Origin: Apodospora peruviana
Lineage: Eukaryota; Ascomycota; Sordariomycetes; Sordariales; Lasiosphaeriaceae
Length of the DNA stretch: 64,000 nt
Assembly (NCBI GenBank): GCA_033439685.1
Contig: JAUEDM010000006.1
Span: 1 to 64,000 of the forward strand
Reading direction: 5' to 3'
Each line of letters starts with the position of its first letter. The first letter of the stretch is position 1. The position numbers and the translations under genes are program-made. Of the stretch, positions 21,289-32,675 are shown piece by piece. The notes below the pieces were generated by a model. That model made no database searches and was not told the origin of the DNA. It worked only from the letters and a program-made list of their open reading frames with translations.

Positions 21289-22500
21289 GGTTTGCGATAC
21301 TGGTTGGATATTTGCTCTGGATATCTTCCTCCTTCACTTAAATTAAGGGTCTTCTTAAGCACAGCGAATTTGGGTATCTCGCTGAAATAGCCTGAGTGAT
21401 GGTTGCCTCCCACGCGGTGACTCCCTCCCTACCGTATTTAAAATCGGAAAGATTGAGCGAGAAGGTGTGGGCGCTACCCTAGCGCTACCTACCGAGATTG
21501 GCCTGTGGTGCGCATCTCATCTATTTGAATTCTCCAGTTGGCGGCCGCCCCGGGGTGAACGAGAAACTCCATTTGAGAGGTTTCCCGACCCTCGTACCCG
21601 GAATCATCCTCACCGTCACTGGTTTCTTGATCATCGCTGTTATTTTCATCCTCAAGATCCTCTATTTTGGACGCGAGGGGCGTGTACTCTCCCACCATGA
21701 TCTTGCTGGGGGGCAAGGCCAGGGACTCAGGGTAGTCAGGGCTGAGTTTGAGGTCGTGTTGCTGGATAAGCAGATGGCTGATTGTTTTCACAGGCTCCAT
21801 GCTAGCTGGTTACCTGGGTGTGGCATGATCCGGGTTCTCACGCCTGCCCTTAACCGCTAGCTTGCAATTTGTCATCATCGAGACAGAGCCTGCCAACTAG
21901 CAAAAGAATGCTATCTACCTTAGATAATGATTGGATGGTCTTCACAACTTGTATGCATGGAACTTAGTGTGTTGGTTGGGCGTTTTGACTTGGCCGTCAT
22001 GTTGGCCGCGGCAGCCTTGGGTTGGTACATTGGGCGCTCCAGAGCGGTGAGATAGTGCACGCCGACGAGCACAGAACACCCCTTTCTCAGTGAATCCTTT
22101 CTCGCACAGTCTCGAGCAGGGCTGCCCATGCCAAGGTGCCGAGGGAGCAACACAATACGCAGTCGAGGGCATTGCCTCAGCATTCCCGGGCACCTTATCA
22201 TGAGTCACTCAAGATGGTGTCGGCCACTCACGCAAGGGTAGGGAAGTCTATTGACGTCTCTGCTTTGTGAGGGGCTGAGGGAGTTTACTGATAAGGTGCA
22301 TGCGCATAGGCTGCTCAAACACAGATATATATTGTCGAACATTAGCCGCTGGCAATGGGTGGATGAACTCGTCAACTTTCATGTTTATCCTCCTTGCTTC
22401 TGTCCCTCCCATCCCTCTTCAGGGCGCTAGATCAGATTGTCTATCAGTTCTCTCAGGCAGATACCGCTTTTGACAAAGGGCAACTTCCTGACTCCTCGCC
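21289..22500. other. mostly non-coding; one weak acidic ORF at 21489-21800 (-)
   Basis: A 103-aa minus-strand frame (MEPVKTISHLLIQQ...) has an acidic Ser/Asp/Glu-rich middle and could be a small real protein, but it matches no family I know and has a competing plus-strand frame. The rest of the interval shows only short frames. Confidence 0.35.
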
Positions 22501-22813
22501 ATGTCGTCTCGTACGGGCAAGAAGTCCACCGGCAGCTCCAAGTCAAAGGGCGGAGCAAAGTCCACCAAGCATCGTTCGAGCAAAAAGGAGAAGTCCAGCA
22601 AAGGCGGTCAGAGCAAACATCAGGCCGGAGAGAGAGCAGAAGAAGAAGGTTCCTTTCTCCCTAACCTTTACTGTGCCATCTACACACCCAATCGCGGATT
22701 TTTTACCACTGGGCTTTTGCGCCCACCACCCCCCTACCAAAGAGTGGCATCTCTTTGAAGTCGTCCAGGACAGCGAGAATGGTCCTTATAATTTTGCATT
22801 TACTAAAGATTGA
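22501..22813 (+). CDS. small Ser/Lys/Gly-rich protein, 2 exons
   Basis: Exon 22501-22648 encodes a very basic Ser/Lys/Gly-rich stretch (MSSRTGKKSTGSSKSKGG...). A GT-AG intron 22649-22742, with CTAAC near the donor and an AAG acceptor, joins it to 22743-22813, which encodes EWHLFEVVQDSENGPYNF and a short tail. The product is 72 aa. The start has a good context (TCGCCATGTC). Unspliced, the first frame runs to 22758. The two-exon model is preferred because the final segment reads as a genuine protein end in another frame. Function unknown; the basic region could bind nucleic acid. Confidence 0.5.
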
Positions 22814-22834
22814 ATAAGTACAATAAGTAAAATG

Positions 22835-23694
22835 CTAGATGCTGTTGTCCAGATTGTAATCCCATATCCTGTCTACCAACCATTGCACTGGGAACTGCTG
22901 TGGCGACAAGGACTCGGGCAGCAACAGATACCAGTCATCCTTATCTATAAAGCTTAGGTTGTTGGTCATTTTGACGCATTCCCAGTATTCGGGATAGAAA
23001 CCACTCGACTCCCAATCAACGATGGAAACGACGGTCCAAGAGCCTTCCTCGTCCTGGCGCAATATGATGTTTTCCGGTCGAATGTCTCCGTGGGTAAAGA
23101 CAACTTTTGCCGGGGATGCGGGCATCAGAGATCGCAGGAATCGAGTGTACATCTGCGAGGCCGTTTTGGAGCCAGTGAAGATGAAATCTTGGAATTGTTT
23201 GAGATCCAGGATCGGCTTGGGACTGATGCGTACTCCCCGTCTTCCATCCTTGCAGCCTAGGCCGTCTAACCCACCAAGCGGTGTGTTTGGTGGATATGGA
23301 AGGGATCGGAGGTCAATGAGGAGCTTGTCAAGCTGGGTGCTGATGGACCGTTTCTGGCCATCATTCAGACGGGGCCACACTTTCTCCAGATCGAGGCCCG
23401 AGACGAAGGAGGTGAACTGCAGACTATACGACTCCATGGGGATGACACCATGCAAGCGTGGCACCGGAAGTGCGGCAAGTGTTCCTGCAGGAACGGCAGG
23501 GTCTGGTGCTCGGTTCTGATGTGCTTCTCGATGGTGACTTTGGCGACGATTCCGTCACTGACACGGAAGACCATGCAAGAAGCCGCCCAGGGGCTTTTGA
23601 AGAGCACTTCGCTTTCATCCAACAGGTCGATGGTAGCCTCGGAGAGTTGTTCGTAGCCTTGAGAAGATGCCGGAGCTCGGGAGATAACTCGCAC
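22835..23694 (-). pseudogene. aminoglycoside-phosphotransferase-like kinase with one frameshift
   Basis: The first part (from MRVISRAPASSQGYE at 23694) carries the N-lobe, including SPWAASCMVFRVSDGIVAKV and HIRTEHQTLPFLQEH. The second part (VPRLHGVIPMES onward) lies in a different frame. It contains the catalytic motif VFTHGDIRPENI (HGDxxxxN) and the metal-binding VSIVDWESSGFYPEYWE. The switch is at about 23470-23480, where removing two bases or adding one would restore the family pattern LP-VPRLHGV. No intron explains it. Fungal members of this class are putative small-molecule or protein kinases of unknown substrate. All other key residues are intact, so either this is a young pseudogene or the base count here is wrong. 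Confidence 0.7.
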
Positions 23695-23779
23695 ACGATG
23701 GTGGCAGGACTGGAACTGGGGAGCCTGGAGCGGATGTCATGGCTGGGGAGCGGTCGCCCAGTTTTGCTAGGCCGGCAAT

Positions 23780-24046
23780 CTAGGAAGACAGGTTAACCGG
23801 GTTCGCAATTAATGCATTGGGCACTCCACCTGCTTCCTTGAATGACTTGAGCTGCTGGGGATATGAAGAACCCAGAAGGTCGCCGATGTTGGCCTCGGGA
23901 TCCTTCGACAGCGCCTTTTCCAGACCGCGCAGCACCTTGATATTGAATCTGGCCGCAACTGTCTTGCAATTCGCCTTGTTCACTCGATTGCTGGGCGTCT
24001 GGCCGGCTGGCGGTGAACTCTTAGCTCCCTCCATATTAGCCTGCAA
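23780..24046 (-). CDS. possible small hypothetical protein, 88 aa
   Basis: The uninterrupted frame MQANMEGAKSSPPAGQ to NPVNLSS has a helix-like centre (FNIKVLRGLEKALSKDPE). No family is recognised. It might also be a detached 5' piece of the neighbouring kinase-like gene. A shorter plus-strand frame overlaps. Confidence 0.3.
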   Translation of the reverse strand: MQANMEGAKSSPPAGQTPSNRVNKANCKTVAARFNIKVLRGLEKALSKDPEANIGDLLGSSYPQQLKSFKEAGGVPNALIANPVNLSS

Positions 24047-24388
24047 CGTGCCGTGAAGTGGTTTGTCGGAAACACTTGGGTTGGGTGATGGTAGCTCCTT
24101 GAAAGGAGAGAGAAGCCGGAGGGTCAGCTTTGCACCAGCGAGGGTAGTCGGATCTGAGAGTTTTCCGGGGGAGAATTTTCATTTCATGACATGGGAGAGA
24201 GAATGAAGAATGGTCGATGGATGTGCAGCGCTAACGCGCAGGCCACGGCAGGCCACGGCAGGCAGACACGCGTCTGGTGCGCGACCCGTGAGCGGCAACC
24301 GCTAATTCGTTGTTCTTTCCATCCCTTGTTGCTTGCCTGCAGGTCCCCAAGCCACAACTTCCCCTGAACACCGATTACTAAGATACCT

Positions 24389-24397
24389 TTGACCCAG
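24389..24397. repeat. left target site duplication of the Mutator-like element
   Basis: TTGACCCAG (9 bp; 8 bp if the last G belongs to the terminal repeat) occurs again at 25896-25904. Confidence 0.85.
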
Positions 24398-24519
24398 GGG
24401 CCCAAATAGGTTCGCGGGTACCCGCGATATTAGGCCAGCCGGCCATCTTGGGCCATCACCGCGCCCCCAACGCGTCGCGATATACGACGCGATCCTCTTC
24501 ATGGCACGATACTGTAAAG

Positions 24520-25329
24520 ATGGAACCAGCTTCATTTCCTGACGACTGTCTCCCTCCTGAAGGCGAATACGAATCACCAGATGCCCTCTTCAAGGCGATC
24601 AATACGTGGGCGCAGCCCAAGGGCTACGCGTTTACTACCGGGAAGTCAATCAGAGAAAAGAGCGGTAGACAGACAGTCACATATTCATGTGATCGATGTT
24701 GCCAGCCTCCTAGGGCGTTTAGAGAGCGACGACGGAAGACAACTACCAGAGGGACCGGCTGCCAATTCTCTGTACTAGCTAAGGAATCCTTGGATAAGAG
24801 TGTCTGGACCTTGAGGCATCGTCCTGACAGACGGTTTTCCGTACATAACCACAAGCCAAGTCAGCACCCGTCCTCTCATCCAGTAAATCGAATACTTTCT
24901 AAGGAGACTGTTACTACGCTCGCCAGCCTTTCAAACGCAGGGATTGCCCCTAAGGATATTCGAACGTATATCCGCCAGAACCACAGCGATATGGCAACTC
25001 AGCAGGATATCTACAACCGCATTGCAGATACCAAACGAGCAGTCTGCGAAGGCCAGAGTTCTATCCACGCACTTGCCAATCAACTGGATAAAGAAGGGTT
25101 CTGGAGTCGAATGCAATTTGATTCAGATGGCCGGGTTACAGCTGTTTTATTCACCCAGGTATCACACGAAGCCCTGAGGAAGGTCGAAGAGCAGCGGAAA
25201 CTCCTTACGAGAAAAGACCCATCTTTCTCGCCAACTTGTTTGGGTTCTTTCTCTCGATCTATAGGGCTATCTTTTGCTCACATCCTGGAAGATTTGTTAA
25301 ACCGAAACCTGGTCCTTCGGCTTCGCTAG
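24520..25329 (+). pseudogene. truncated MULE transposase (FAR1-like N-terminus fused to SWIM-type end)
   Basis: Starting at MEPASFPDD (24520), 269 codons are open. Residues 1-120 form a FAR1/WRKY-GCM1-like zinc-binding DNA-binding region (YSCDRC, then CQFSVLAKE and HNH). A helical segment with LSNAGIAPKDIRTYIR follows. After GRVTAVLFT the sequence jumps to VSHEALRKVEEQRKLL and a C-terminal SWIM-like pattern (CLGSFSRSIGLSFAHILEDLL), in which the second conserved Cys reads Ser. The DDE catalytic domain normally in between is missing, so no transposase activity is expected. The deletion is in frame, leaving a DNA-binding-only protein that could still recognise the terminal repeats. Confidence 0.75.
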
Positions 25330-25499
25330 ACTACTGTGATCCACGGGCAATCTCCCAAAGATATATCAAAGCAAGAGACGCCTGGTATAAAGCCCAACCA
25401 CGTGGGAGTATCAAAACCAACTAACAATACCGGAAGGCAATGGGCTTGCCTCTACGATACAACAAAGCAAGCCACGAGTGGTGTCTTTACTATAAGTAG

Positions 25500-25735
25500 A
25501 TGACAAAGCAGTGTACCACTTCAACAGGCTCAAGGGACTGGACAAAGGAGGAGATGATGGCCTATCTGGATTGGAGCAAAGCAGAAGACGATCGAGTTGA
25601 GGCTCTAGTAGCTCAGGAGAGGAAAATGAACCATGTGACACTGGGAGAAGAGGTGTTGGCGATATTTGGAGGAGGGTAGAGAGGGATATTGAGGAGCAGC
25701 GGGCTGCATATTTGACCGAGAACACAGAAAAGTAA
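25500..25735 (+). pseudogene. second small ORF of the Mutator-like element, frameshifted
   Basis: From ATG 25500 the frame reads STGSRDWTKEEMMAYLDWS and a charged helical stretch, stopping at TAG near 25678. In the next frame the natural continuation is visible (GRRGVGDIWRRVERDIEE, ending at 25735), so a single-base shift near 25635 has broken it. I recall similar short proteins accompanying fungal Hop-like elements. The role is unknown; an accessory DNA- or protein-binding factor is possible. Confidence 0.5.
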
Positions 25736-25895
25736 TTTATTATAGTTGGAGCTTAGTGCTCATAATTCAGGGGTTTTGGTATCGCAGTTGTAGAAGGTCT
25801 TGGACTTCGAGGGAGTTTGGTGACGGCTGTCGCGAGCGCGGCAGTACGGCGGCTTACCTAATATTCGCGGGTAACCCGCGAACTTATTGGGCCCC

Positions 25896-25904
25896 TTGAC
25901 CCAG
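25896..25904. repeat. right target site duplication of the Mutator-like element
   Basis: TTGACCCAG, identical to 24389-24397. Confidence 0.85.
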
Positions 25905-28363
25905 CGTCCCCGTTTTCTACCCAGCTTTTTGCATCGTTACTAAACACTTGAAGAAAACCCAACTGCTAAGGTACGACTAAACTTGCAGTGCAGGAGCCTC
26001 CTTGCTTTAAAGTTGTGGCGCTAGCATGCGACAGTTGATGAGACTCATTCTACCCTACTTGAATCCCTCTGTCCGGTCTACCGTCCTACAGTTGTCTGGC
26101 CGCAAGAGGTATGACAGGATGTCATCGACTTTGAAATTGTCAAGGGACGGCTGGCTCAGTGCGAGTCAAATCATCTCAGATACCCAAGTCGATGCAAGGA
26201 ACAACAGGTATGAAGGCCATTCACTGCGGGACGCGGTCCGTGGTGCCAATCCCGGATTGATGCGACTACGTTGCGCTGTTCTATGTCTGGGGCGCACCAA
26301 ATGAGCAAACTAATTCTGGAATCTCCAACCCCTCTTCGTTACAACAAGTGGTCGCCGACAGTATCAGGGCCGCATGTCTCATTCTCGAACAACGGCTTCG
26401 AGATGACGTGCTCTAGCATATTTCTTGATGAGATTAACGGTCTCAGCGGAGGAGAAGCTGAGGCGAAAGGCCTGACAAGTCTTGTCCAGTCCACTTCAGC
26501 CACCAATGTTTTGCCGAAGAGTGGTGCTATTTTCCCGGTCAAGTGGAGTACGCTGGTGCCGTTAATATATACGAGCCCACGACGAGCAAGGACTCGAATG
26601 ATGTTGGTAGCGTTGTGTTCAACTGCGAAAAATAGAAATTGTGCTCGCTTCGGCAACGACTGCATTGTTGCATTTTCCGTAGTCACTGTCCTGGGCGCGG
26701 TCCTCGTCTTCAGACCCTACTAGTTTTGCCAAGTGGCTCGATGTTGAGCCAGCTCTCACGGGTTCCTCCGGAGTCGTTAGCAAGTGGGAGGGACATAAGA
26801 ATTGACCCTGCACGGAGATTCTCCAGTGACTGAAACTTCGACTCTCTATCATACCGGGCGAAAGCCCTTTGTATCCTAACATCACACATGGATTGGTTAC
26901 CAAATTACATTTACTTAGCATCATTTGGACCACGAACATGGTGAGTAGTTACATGGTTTCCATCCTTATCCTTGAATTCCACAGTGATATGTTTGTTCCT
27001 TCGGGTGTCCATCCCCGCCATGAAAAGTCGACCTAAGAACAAGCTGGTTAGTTAGCTATTGTCTGTCAAACTAGAGAGGACTAAAGAGCCTCGCTTGATT
27101 ACGGCATCTTCTACATTGCGACTTTCAATGCTCTGGTCCTCGAAGCCACCGACTGCACTTACCCGACCCTCACACACGTTACATTCGCTACATTCTACCC
27201 GATCCTGCCATACATTACTCCGTAATTCAACTAAAGATGCAGCCCATTGCCGCAAGGGTCTAAGCCTGCTAAGATAACAAACCTGCGGACTTAGTGCAAG
27301 TAGTGTAGGCAAGCGAGAGACCTCGCTATACTACCTTTTCTAGCAAGCGGCCTATGGTAGACTAACCTTACTAACTAGGCGGTAGTCGGATTCGTGCCCC
27401 TTATTACATCGTTAAAAATATGTACTGCAGTTGGTGCGAAACCAACTGGGCCCAACCTTTTAGAGGAGCAGTGCACAACCCTATAACTCACACCTTGTTA
27501 TGTCTCATATTTCCAGCTCAGGTCCATGTCCGGTCTTGAAACCAGAAGCTGCAATGGCTGCCAGCAGCTCGGCCCATCTCACCGAGGACGTGGTCTCTCG
27601 GGACTCCAACCACTACGAAAGTTGAAACTACGCGCCCCCCACAGCCTTTCTGGAACCAACATGCCATAGTCTTAGAGACGCGCGATACATGGCCATGGCG
27701 GCAATCCAGACATCTATTTCTGTTATGCCCTTCGCAGATGGCCGACCCAGGTCTTGCTGCTAGCACATGGACTGGCCTTCATTTCATCAAAGTGGAAAGC
27801 GACAAGCGGGCAAGCCCTGTAAGCAGCTCATGGACAGAAGGACTCTTACGGATATAAAGGTGCGTGAGCTATCTTTGTTTGATGATTGCGTCCGATTCAT
27901 CCTACACCATCCTTCAGTTTGAGCATCTACATCTCCTTTAAGCTTCAGCCTTATTTCCTGCATCGTATCAGCCTCAGCATCCCAAATTTATCACCTTTGT
28001 CACCATGAGATTTACTCGAGCTCTTCAAGTACTTAAGCACATCACCTAGAAGTATCCTACTCAGTATGCGAAGGATGGGCGGCGCCCTGAGGCGGAGAGT
28101 CTCGTTCAGGCTCATTATCACCTAAACGAGAGGTCCTTAAGACCCGGCTGTAAGCGCCGCTTTTGGGGTTGCTTTGATAGTTACCTTACGTAAACATGCT
28201 CCGATCAGCTTCATATACTGGGCGCTAAAATTTTAGGGCCGTCCACTTCGAATCTTCTTCCCGCCACAACACGGCGCCTCACCATCACCGAACGCTTAGA
28301 GGACGAGTTTTTCCGGGCTAAGGTTCTTCATTCCGTATCCGACATCGAATTAGAAACGCGAGC
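25905..28363. other. no confident gene; possible ankyrin-like scrap at 26339-26686 (-)
   Basis: A minus-strand 115-aa frame includes FLFFAVEHNATNIIRVLARRG, which has the spacing of an ankyrin repeat, but it is single and isolated. An overlapping upstream minus frame (26619-26939) cannot be joined convincingly. The remainder of this 2.4 kb holds only short frames; the part before 28364 is the former kinase promoter. Confidence 0.35.
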
Positions 28364-29907
28364 ATGCTCAGCCGTGGTGCTTCTCGACTCAAGTCAGCAT
28401 TGGGTCGGTCTTGCAAACAGCCAGCTCAAACGTGTGCATTCTCGGAGGAGGCTCTTTCGCGATACTGTACAGGCGGTTACCACCCTGTGCGTATAGGGGA
28501 CGGCTTCAATGCTGGCAAGTATAAAGTTCTTCGCAAGCTCGGATATGGTGTTTACTCGACCGTCTGGCTCGCCTGAAATCTCAAGTGAGTATATGTATTG
28601 GCCGCGATCCTTTCGCTCCGGGTAATCTGATCTGTCTGACAATCCAGGACAAAACAACATGTTGCGCTGAAGATTTTGACGGCAGAATCGTATTGGAGTG
28701 GGCACGATACCTTTGAGCTGGAGGTTTTGAGACATGTTCGAATCCAAGGCACTTCACACCGCGGTGCAAATCATATCCTGGGTCTTTTGGACGAGTTTGA
28801 GCATCGCGGGCCCAACGGAAATCACATGTGCCTTGTTGTCAAACCCATGGGTCCTGACATGACCAAATATCGTCGTCTCTTTCCGAAGGCTAGAATTCCA
28901 CTCCCCATGGTGAAGAAAATTGCAAAACTCAGCTCCTTCTCGCCCTCGAGTTTCTTCATGACGAGTGTGGCACCATTCACACCGGTGAGTAGCACCACAC
29001 CCAAGCCCACTGCTCGGCTCACTCCCTGACTGACTTACTACTCTAGACATTAAGCCGCAAAACATCCTCCTTGAGACTCCAGCAATCAACAAAATGTTTG
29101 AGTGCGCACCGTCAGAAGTCTTCACCCCGCAACTGCCCCCTCTGGCTCCACCGAATGACTTCTATCATCCGTCTGAGCAGCTCTCTTCCGGTGAGCAAGA
29201 TCTGGCAACTGCAACTGACATTTCAATCAGGCTGGCAGATTTTGGCACAGGTGAGAAGCCTTTCCCAGCGCGTGACTCTTGCATAGCACTAATTCGGGGT
29301 GGACAGCAAGCTGGGTCGACAAGCATCTAACAGAATGGATTCAGCCGCAGATGCTGCGCGCCCCTGAGGTTATCCTCGGCGCTAAATGGGACTCCAAGGT
29401 AGACATCTGGAATGTTGGCCTCGTGGTAAATTATGCCCTCCCTCCACGGACAACGAATGCCTTTCTTGAAACTAACCTGAGACTACACCTTCTAGATCTG
29501 GGAACTAGCCGAAGGATCACTCGTCTTCGATGGCACCTGGACATCAACGGCACCGTACACGGCCGAGGCCCATCTCGCTCAAATGGAAGCTGTACTGGGG
29601 TGCATACCCAAGTCGCTGCTGGCAAGGTCCAAGGACGGAGATCGCTTCTCTGACCACGAGGGTGGGCAACTAACTACCTACGCTTGGTTATTTGCAACGT
29701 TGGCCGCTAAATTATCTTTCAGACAAGCTTCTGAGTCCATCAACATTCCCACCGTCCCCGCTCAAACGCATCAGCCAGAACCTGCAGCTCTCGGCGGCTG
29801 AGAAGACGTCTTTCCTGGAGTTCATACAATCAATGGTGAAACTGGATCCAGAAGAGCGTCCCAGTGCTAGCAAATTGCTTGAGGCGCAATGGCTGAAGTC
29901 TGCATGA
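28364..29907 (+). pseudogene. SRPK-like protein kinase, nonsense mutation plus frameshift
   Basis: The gene structure is preserved: a start at 28364 with a basic leader, the GGYHPV element, and a glycine loop GYGVYS. It then has a GTGAGT...CAG intron, VALKIL, the catalytic DIKPQNILLE rebuilt across an intron (after CGTIHT), ADFGTAS across the next, APEVILGAKWDSKVDIW, and a C-terminus ending at 29907. Two lesions break it. TGA at 28574-28576 stands where CGA (Arg after VWLA) is expected. A frameshift near 28924-28931 separates VKKIAK from QLLLALEFLHDECG. All five introns retain good splice signals, so decay looks recent. It is a distant paralogue of the intact intronless kinase at 2009-3400. 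Confidence 0.85.
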
Positions 29908-30187
29908 CGGTCGGTCGGCAGTTAGCCCCTTGCAGCCACGGAGGGCATGAAAATTTGGGCCCGGCTACATTATAGCTCTTCAGCGTGGAGAGTGAATCTA
30001 TAATCTCTCTTCTCTCCCAAGGACGTCGGGTCGCGATTTCACTGCATGAGGAAGCCTGCGGGGCAAGATACTGGCTGGCTGGTGGTCTTGGGAACAAGGA
30101 AAGGGGTGCGGTGTTGAGACTAAGATAAAGTCTCAATTCGTTTAATTAATGCAACAACTATCAAGACATATCTTTACAACTACCCTC

Positions 30188-32057
30188 CTAAACAGCCCTA
30201 GCTACATCCTCGTGCCTCGACTCGGTAGGTTCCCCAAGACCACTATGCTTCTTCTCGTGGCTAGCCGCATGAAGTCTCTCATCACTTGCAACTCGAGTGG
30301 CGTCGTCATCGATGCCAGTGCTGTGAGATTCGTCACGATGCTTGCGGGTAATGTACCCAGGTGGCACCCACTTGGACGATGTCCATGGCTTCACCTTGGG
30401 CTGGCCATACATGTGATCCACGTGCTCGAGACTCAAACCGCGAGATTCATAAAGGAAGAACCAGACGAGCAGTGCCGCGGCGAGATTGCAAGCCGCAAAG
30501 ACATAGCCGTACTTGTATGATATGCCCTCGTCGGCAATGGGGGAGAGGAATGAGATCAAGACTGCGGAGCAGGCAGTGTCAGCGGTGTTCTGCTGCAGCT
30601 GGGAGGACTTGTAGAGAGGACTTACAATTTCCAAACCAGTTGGATGCAGTGGCGATGGATGCCTGTTTTGCACGAGTCCGAAGTGGGAATGTTTCGCCGA
30701 CGACCACCCACGCAATGGGGCCCCAGGTACTAAATCGCGCCATGTCAGTCGCTTGAGTAACTCAAGATATGGTCGGATTCATTGAAACTCACCTAGCAAA
30801 GGAGGCAATGAACATGCAAGCTGCCACAATCATGACAATACCCGAAGTCTTGTTGCTCTCGGGATTGAGTCCAGTTCCCATGGACGCAAATATAGCAAGC
30901 CACACAGCTTGCCAGATGGCACCCAGGAAAAGCGGCATCCGGCGACCGAATTTCTCAACAACATACAGCCCAAAGAAGGTCATGAAGACATTGACAGCCC
31001 CGAGGATAAGCTGGGTTTGGATCGGATCCTCGATACCAGCTGACTTGAAAATGGTGGCACCGTAGTAGAAGAAGTAGTTGACGCCGGTCCACTGCTGGAG
31101 AAAATGGATTCCAATACCCAGGAAGGTCCGGTACACGAGCTTGGGGATGTGCGACGGCCTGCCGGTGAAGCACTCCAGCCAGCTTCCCGTTCCAACGGTG
31201 TTCTCCTTCTCGAGACTTTCGTACATCTCCTTGAGATCTTGCTCAACGAGAGCGTTCTTAGGATCGTGCTTGAGACCACGGAGGCGAGCCATGGACAAGC
31301 GTGCTCCATCCCAGTCGCGGCGGCCGGCGAGCCAGCGGGGAGATTCAGGCACAAAGAGAATACCAAGGCCCAATGGGAGAGAGAAGGCGATGCCTAGGCC
31401 GATAACGATTCTCCACGAGGCGCTCTGTTCCTCGATTTCGCGGACGCCGAAGTTGATGATGTTGGACACCAGGATGCCAAAGGTGATCATGAGCTGGTAG
31501 GTAGCGACGACGGCACCGCGGATCTCTTTTGGTGAGCACTCAGACTGGAACATGGGCACGCCGACGGACATGTTGCCGATGCCGAGACCGGCGACAAAAC
31601 GGCCCATCATCAAGTGTACCCAGCTGTTCATGGCGGTGATCTGGATGATGTTCCCGATGATGAAGATGATCACCCCAAAGCTTAGGGACTTGCGCCGTCC
31701 CCACCAGTCTGCCGTGTATGCGCCGGACAAGGCACCGATTAGAGTGCCGATACTCATCAACGACACTACCAGGGACTTGATGATCGAGTCGAAGTCTTTA
31801 GTGCCATTCCCCTGGTCTTGGCCGAAGCGATCGATGAAATCTTTGAACAGGAGCATTCCGGAGATCTGACCGGTGTCGTACCCGAAAAGGAATCCACCCA
31901 TCGAGGTGATGGCCCCGAGCACCAGTGACTCGAAGCCGCAGTCGGCGCCATGGACGCGAATGGACCTGCACGTGGTGGTGGATCATGATCAGCAACCATC
32001 TTGACAATGTGCAGTGCAGATAAGTTCGAAAATGCGAACTTACTTGCGTCCCAACAT
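30188..32057 (-). CDS. MFS hexose-type sugar transporter, 4 exons
   Basis: Exons 32057-32044, 31965-30793, 30729-30626 and 30561-30188 give 554 aa. The first exon is only 14 nt (MLGRK, split codon), joined through a GTAAGT...CAG intron to a segment leading into SMGGFLFGYDTGQ, the first transmembrane helix. Sugar-porter signatures are present: TADWWGRRKSL in loop 2-3, PESPRW after helix 6, QQWTGVNYFFYYG in helix 7, VEKFGRR in loop 8-9 and PLRTRAKQ in loop 10-11. Twelve transmembrane helices are expected in the plasma membrane. The hydrophilic C-terminal tail of about 80 residues is long, as in fungal low-affinity or sensor-like members. Substrate (glucose or another hexose) is inferred from family. 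Confidence 0.92.
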
Positions 32058-32675
32058 TGTACCAATTATTAGTAACTCTTTCAAAAGGAATAGCTCGTAT
32101 ACATGTATCCAGAACTCATGTTATTGAACAGCGGATTGACATTCAAAACTCCCGTGTCTTCTCAGAGGATATATGTACCTCACCCCTTCACGACCACCCA
32201 GCCTGTTTATTGCTGAACTTGCTGAGATGTGCGATGACGTCCGAATCTTACCCCGGATTTTCGGGTCAGGAAGGATTTGTGCCAAGAGGCCAAGGGTCTA
32301 CACCGCGCCGTCTGGGGCGTCCAATGACCAGCAGTTGCTTTGCTGACTCAGCTGGCAGGTAGGGCTGTTAGTGGTTGAAATTGGTCGCATTGCGTCACCG
32401 ATCGACGTCGGCCAAGAAAACTGAAAAAGTTCTCGGGCGTGTCGAATGCCGCGTGACCGCTCCAGCACAGTTCCTCTTGGCAATGATGCTGGATTACCAC
32501 AGGAGACTTACACCGACTTTCCAAAGACGGTAGCGCCAGGTGAGTTCAGATATTCAATAACAGTGACTAAGCTCTTTTAGTTCCAACAATTCAGCCAAAC
32601 ATGCGCCATCACTCGTAGGACATCAAGCAGGTCGCTACCTGTGATCATCAATATCTTCTCCCGCAAAATTCCCCA
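32058..32675. other. no gene seen; upstream of the sugar transporter
   Basis: No convincing frame. This is the transporter promoter and the 3' flank of the membrane-protein gene. Confidence 0.5.

Larger units (their letters stand above)
24398..25895 (+). mobile_element. Mutator-like (Hop-type) DNA transposon, internally deleted copy
   Basis: Terminal inverted repeats of about 48 bp lie at 24398-24445 and 25848-25895. Both contain GGGCCCAA, TTCGCGGGT, ACCCGCGA and TATTAGG in the same order, with small differences. Each repeat carries an internal palindrome, CGCGGGTACCCGCG on the left. The element is bracketed by TTGACCCAG on both sides, the 8-9 bp duplication expected of Mutator-like elements. 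It encodes a shortened transposase and a second small frame. At about 1.5 kb it lacks the central catalytic part of the transposase, so it is non-autonomous but may be mobilised by a full-length relative. Confidence 0.85.

Noticed and set aside
26026..26304. 92-aa plus-strand frame after the transposon
   Set aside because: No family resemblance and no supporting splice or neighbour evidence.
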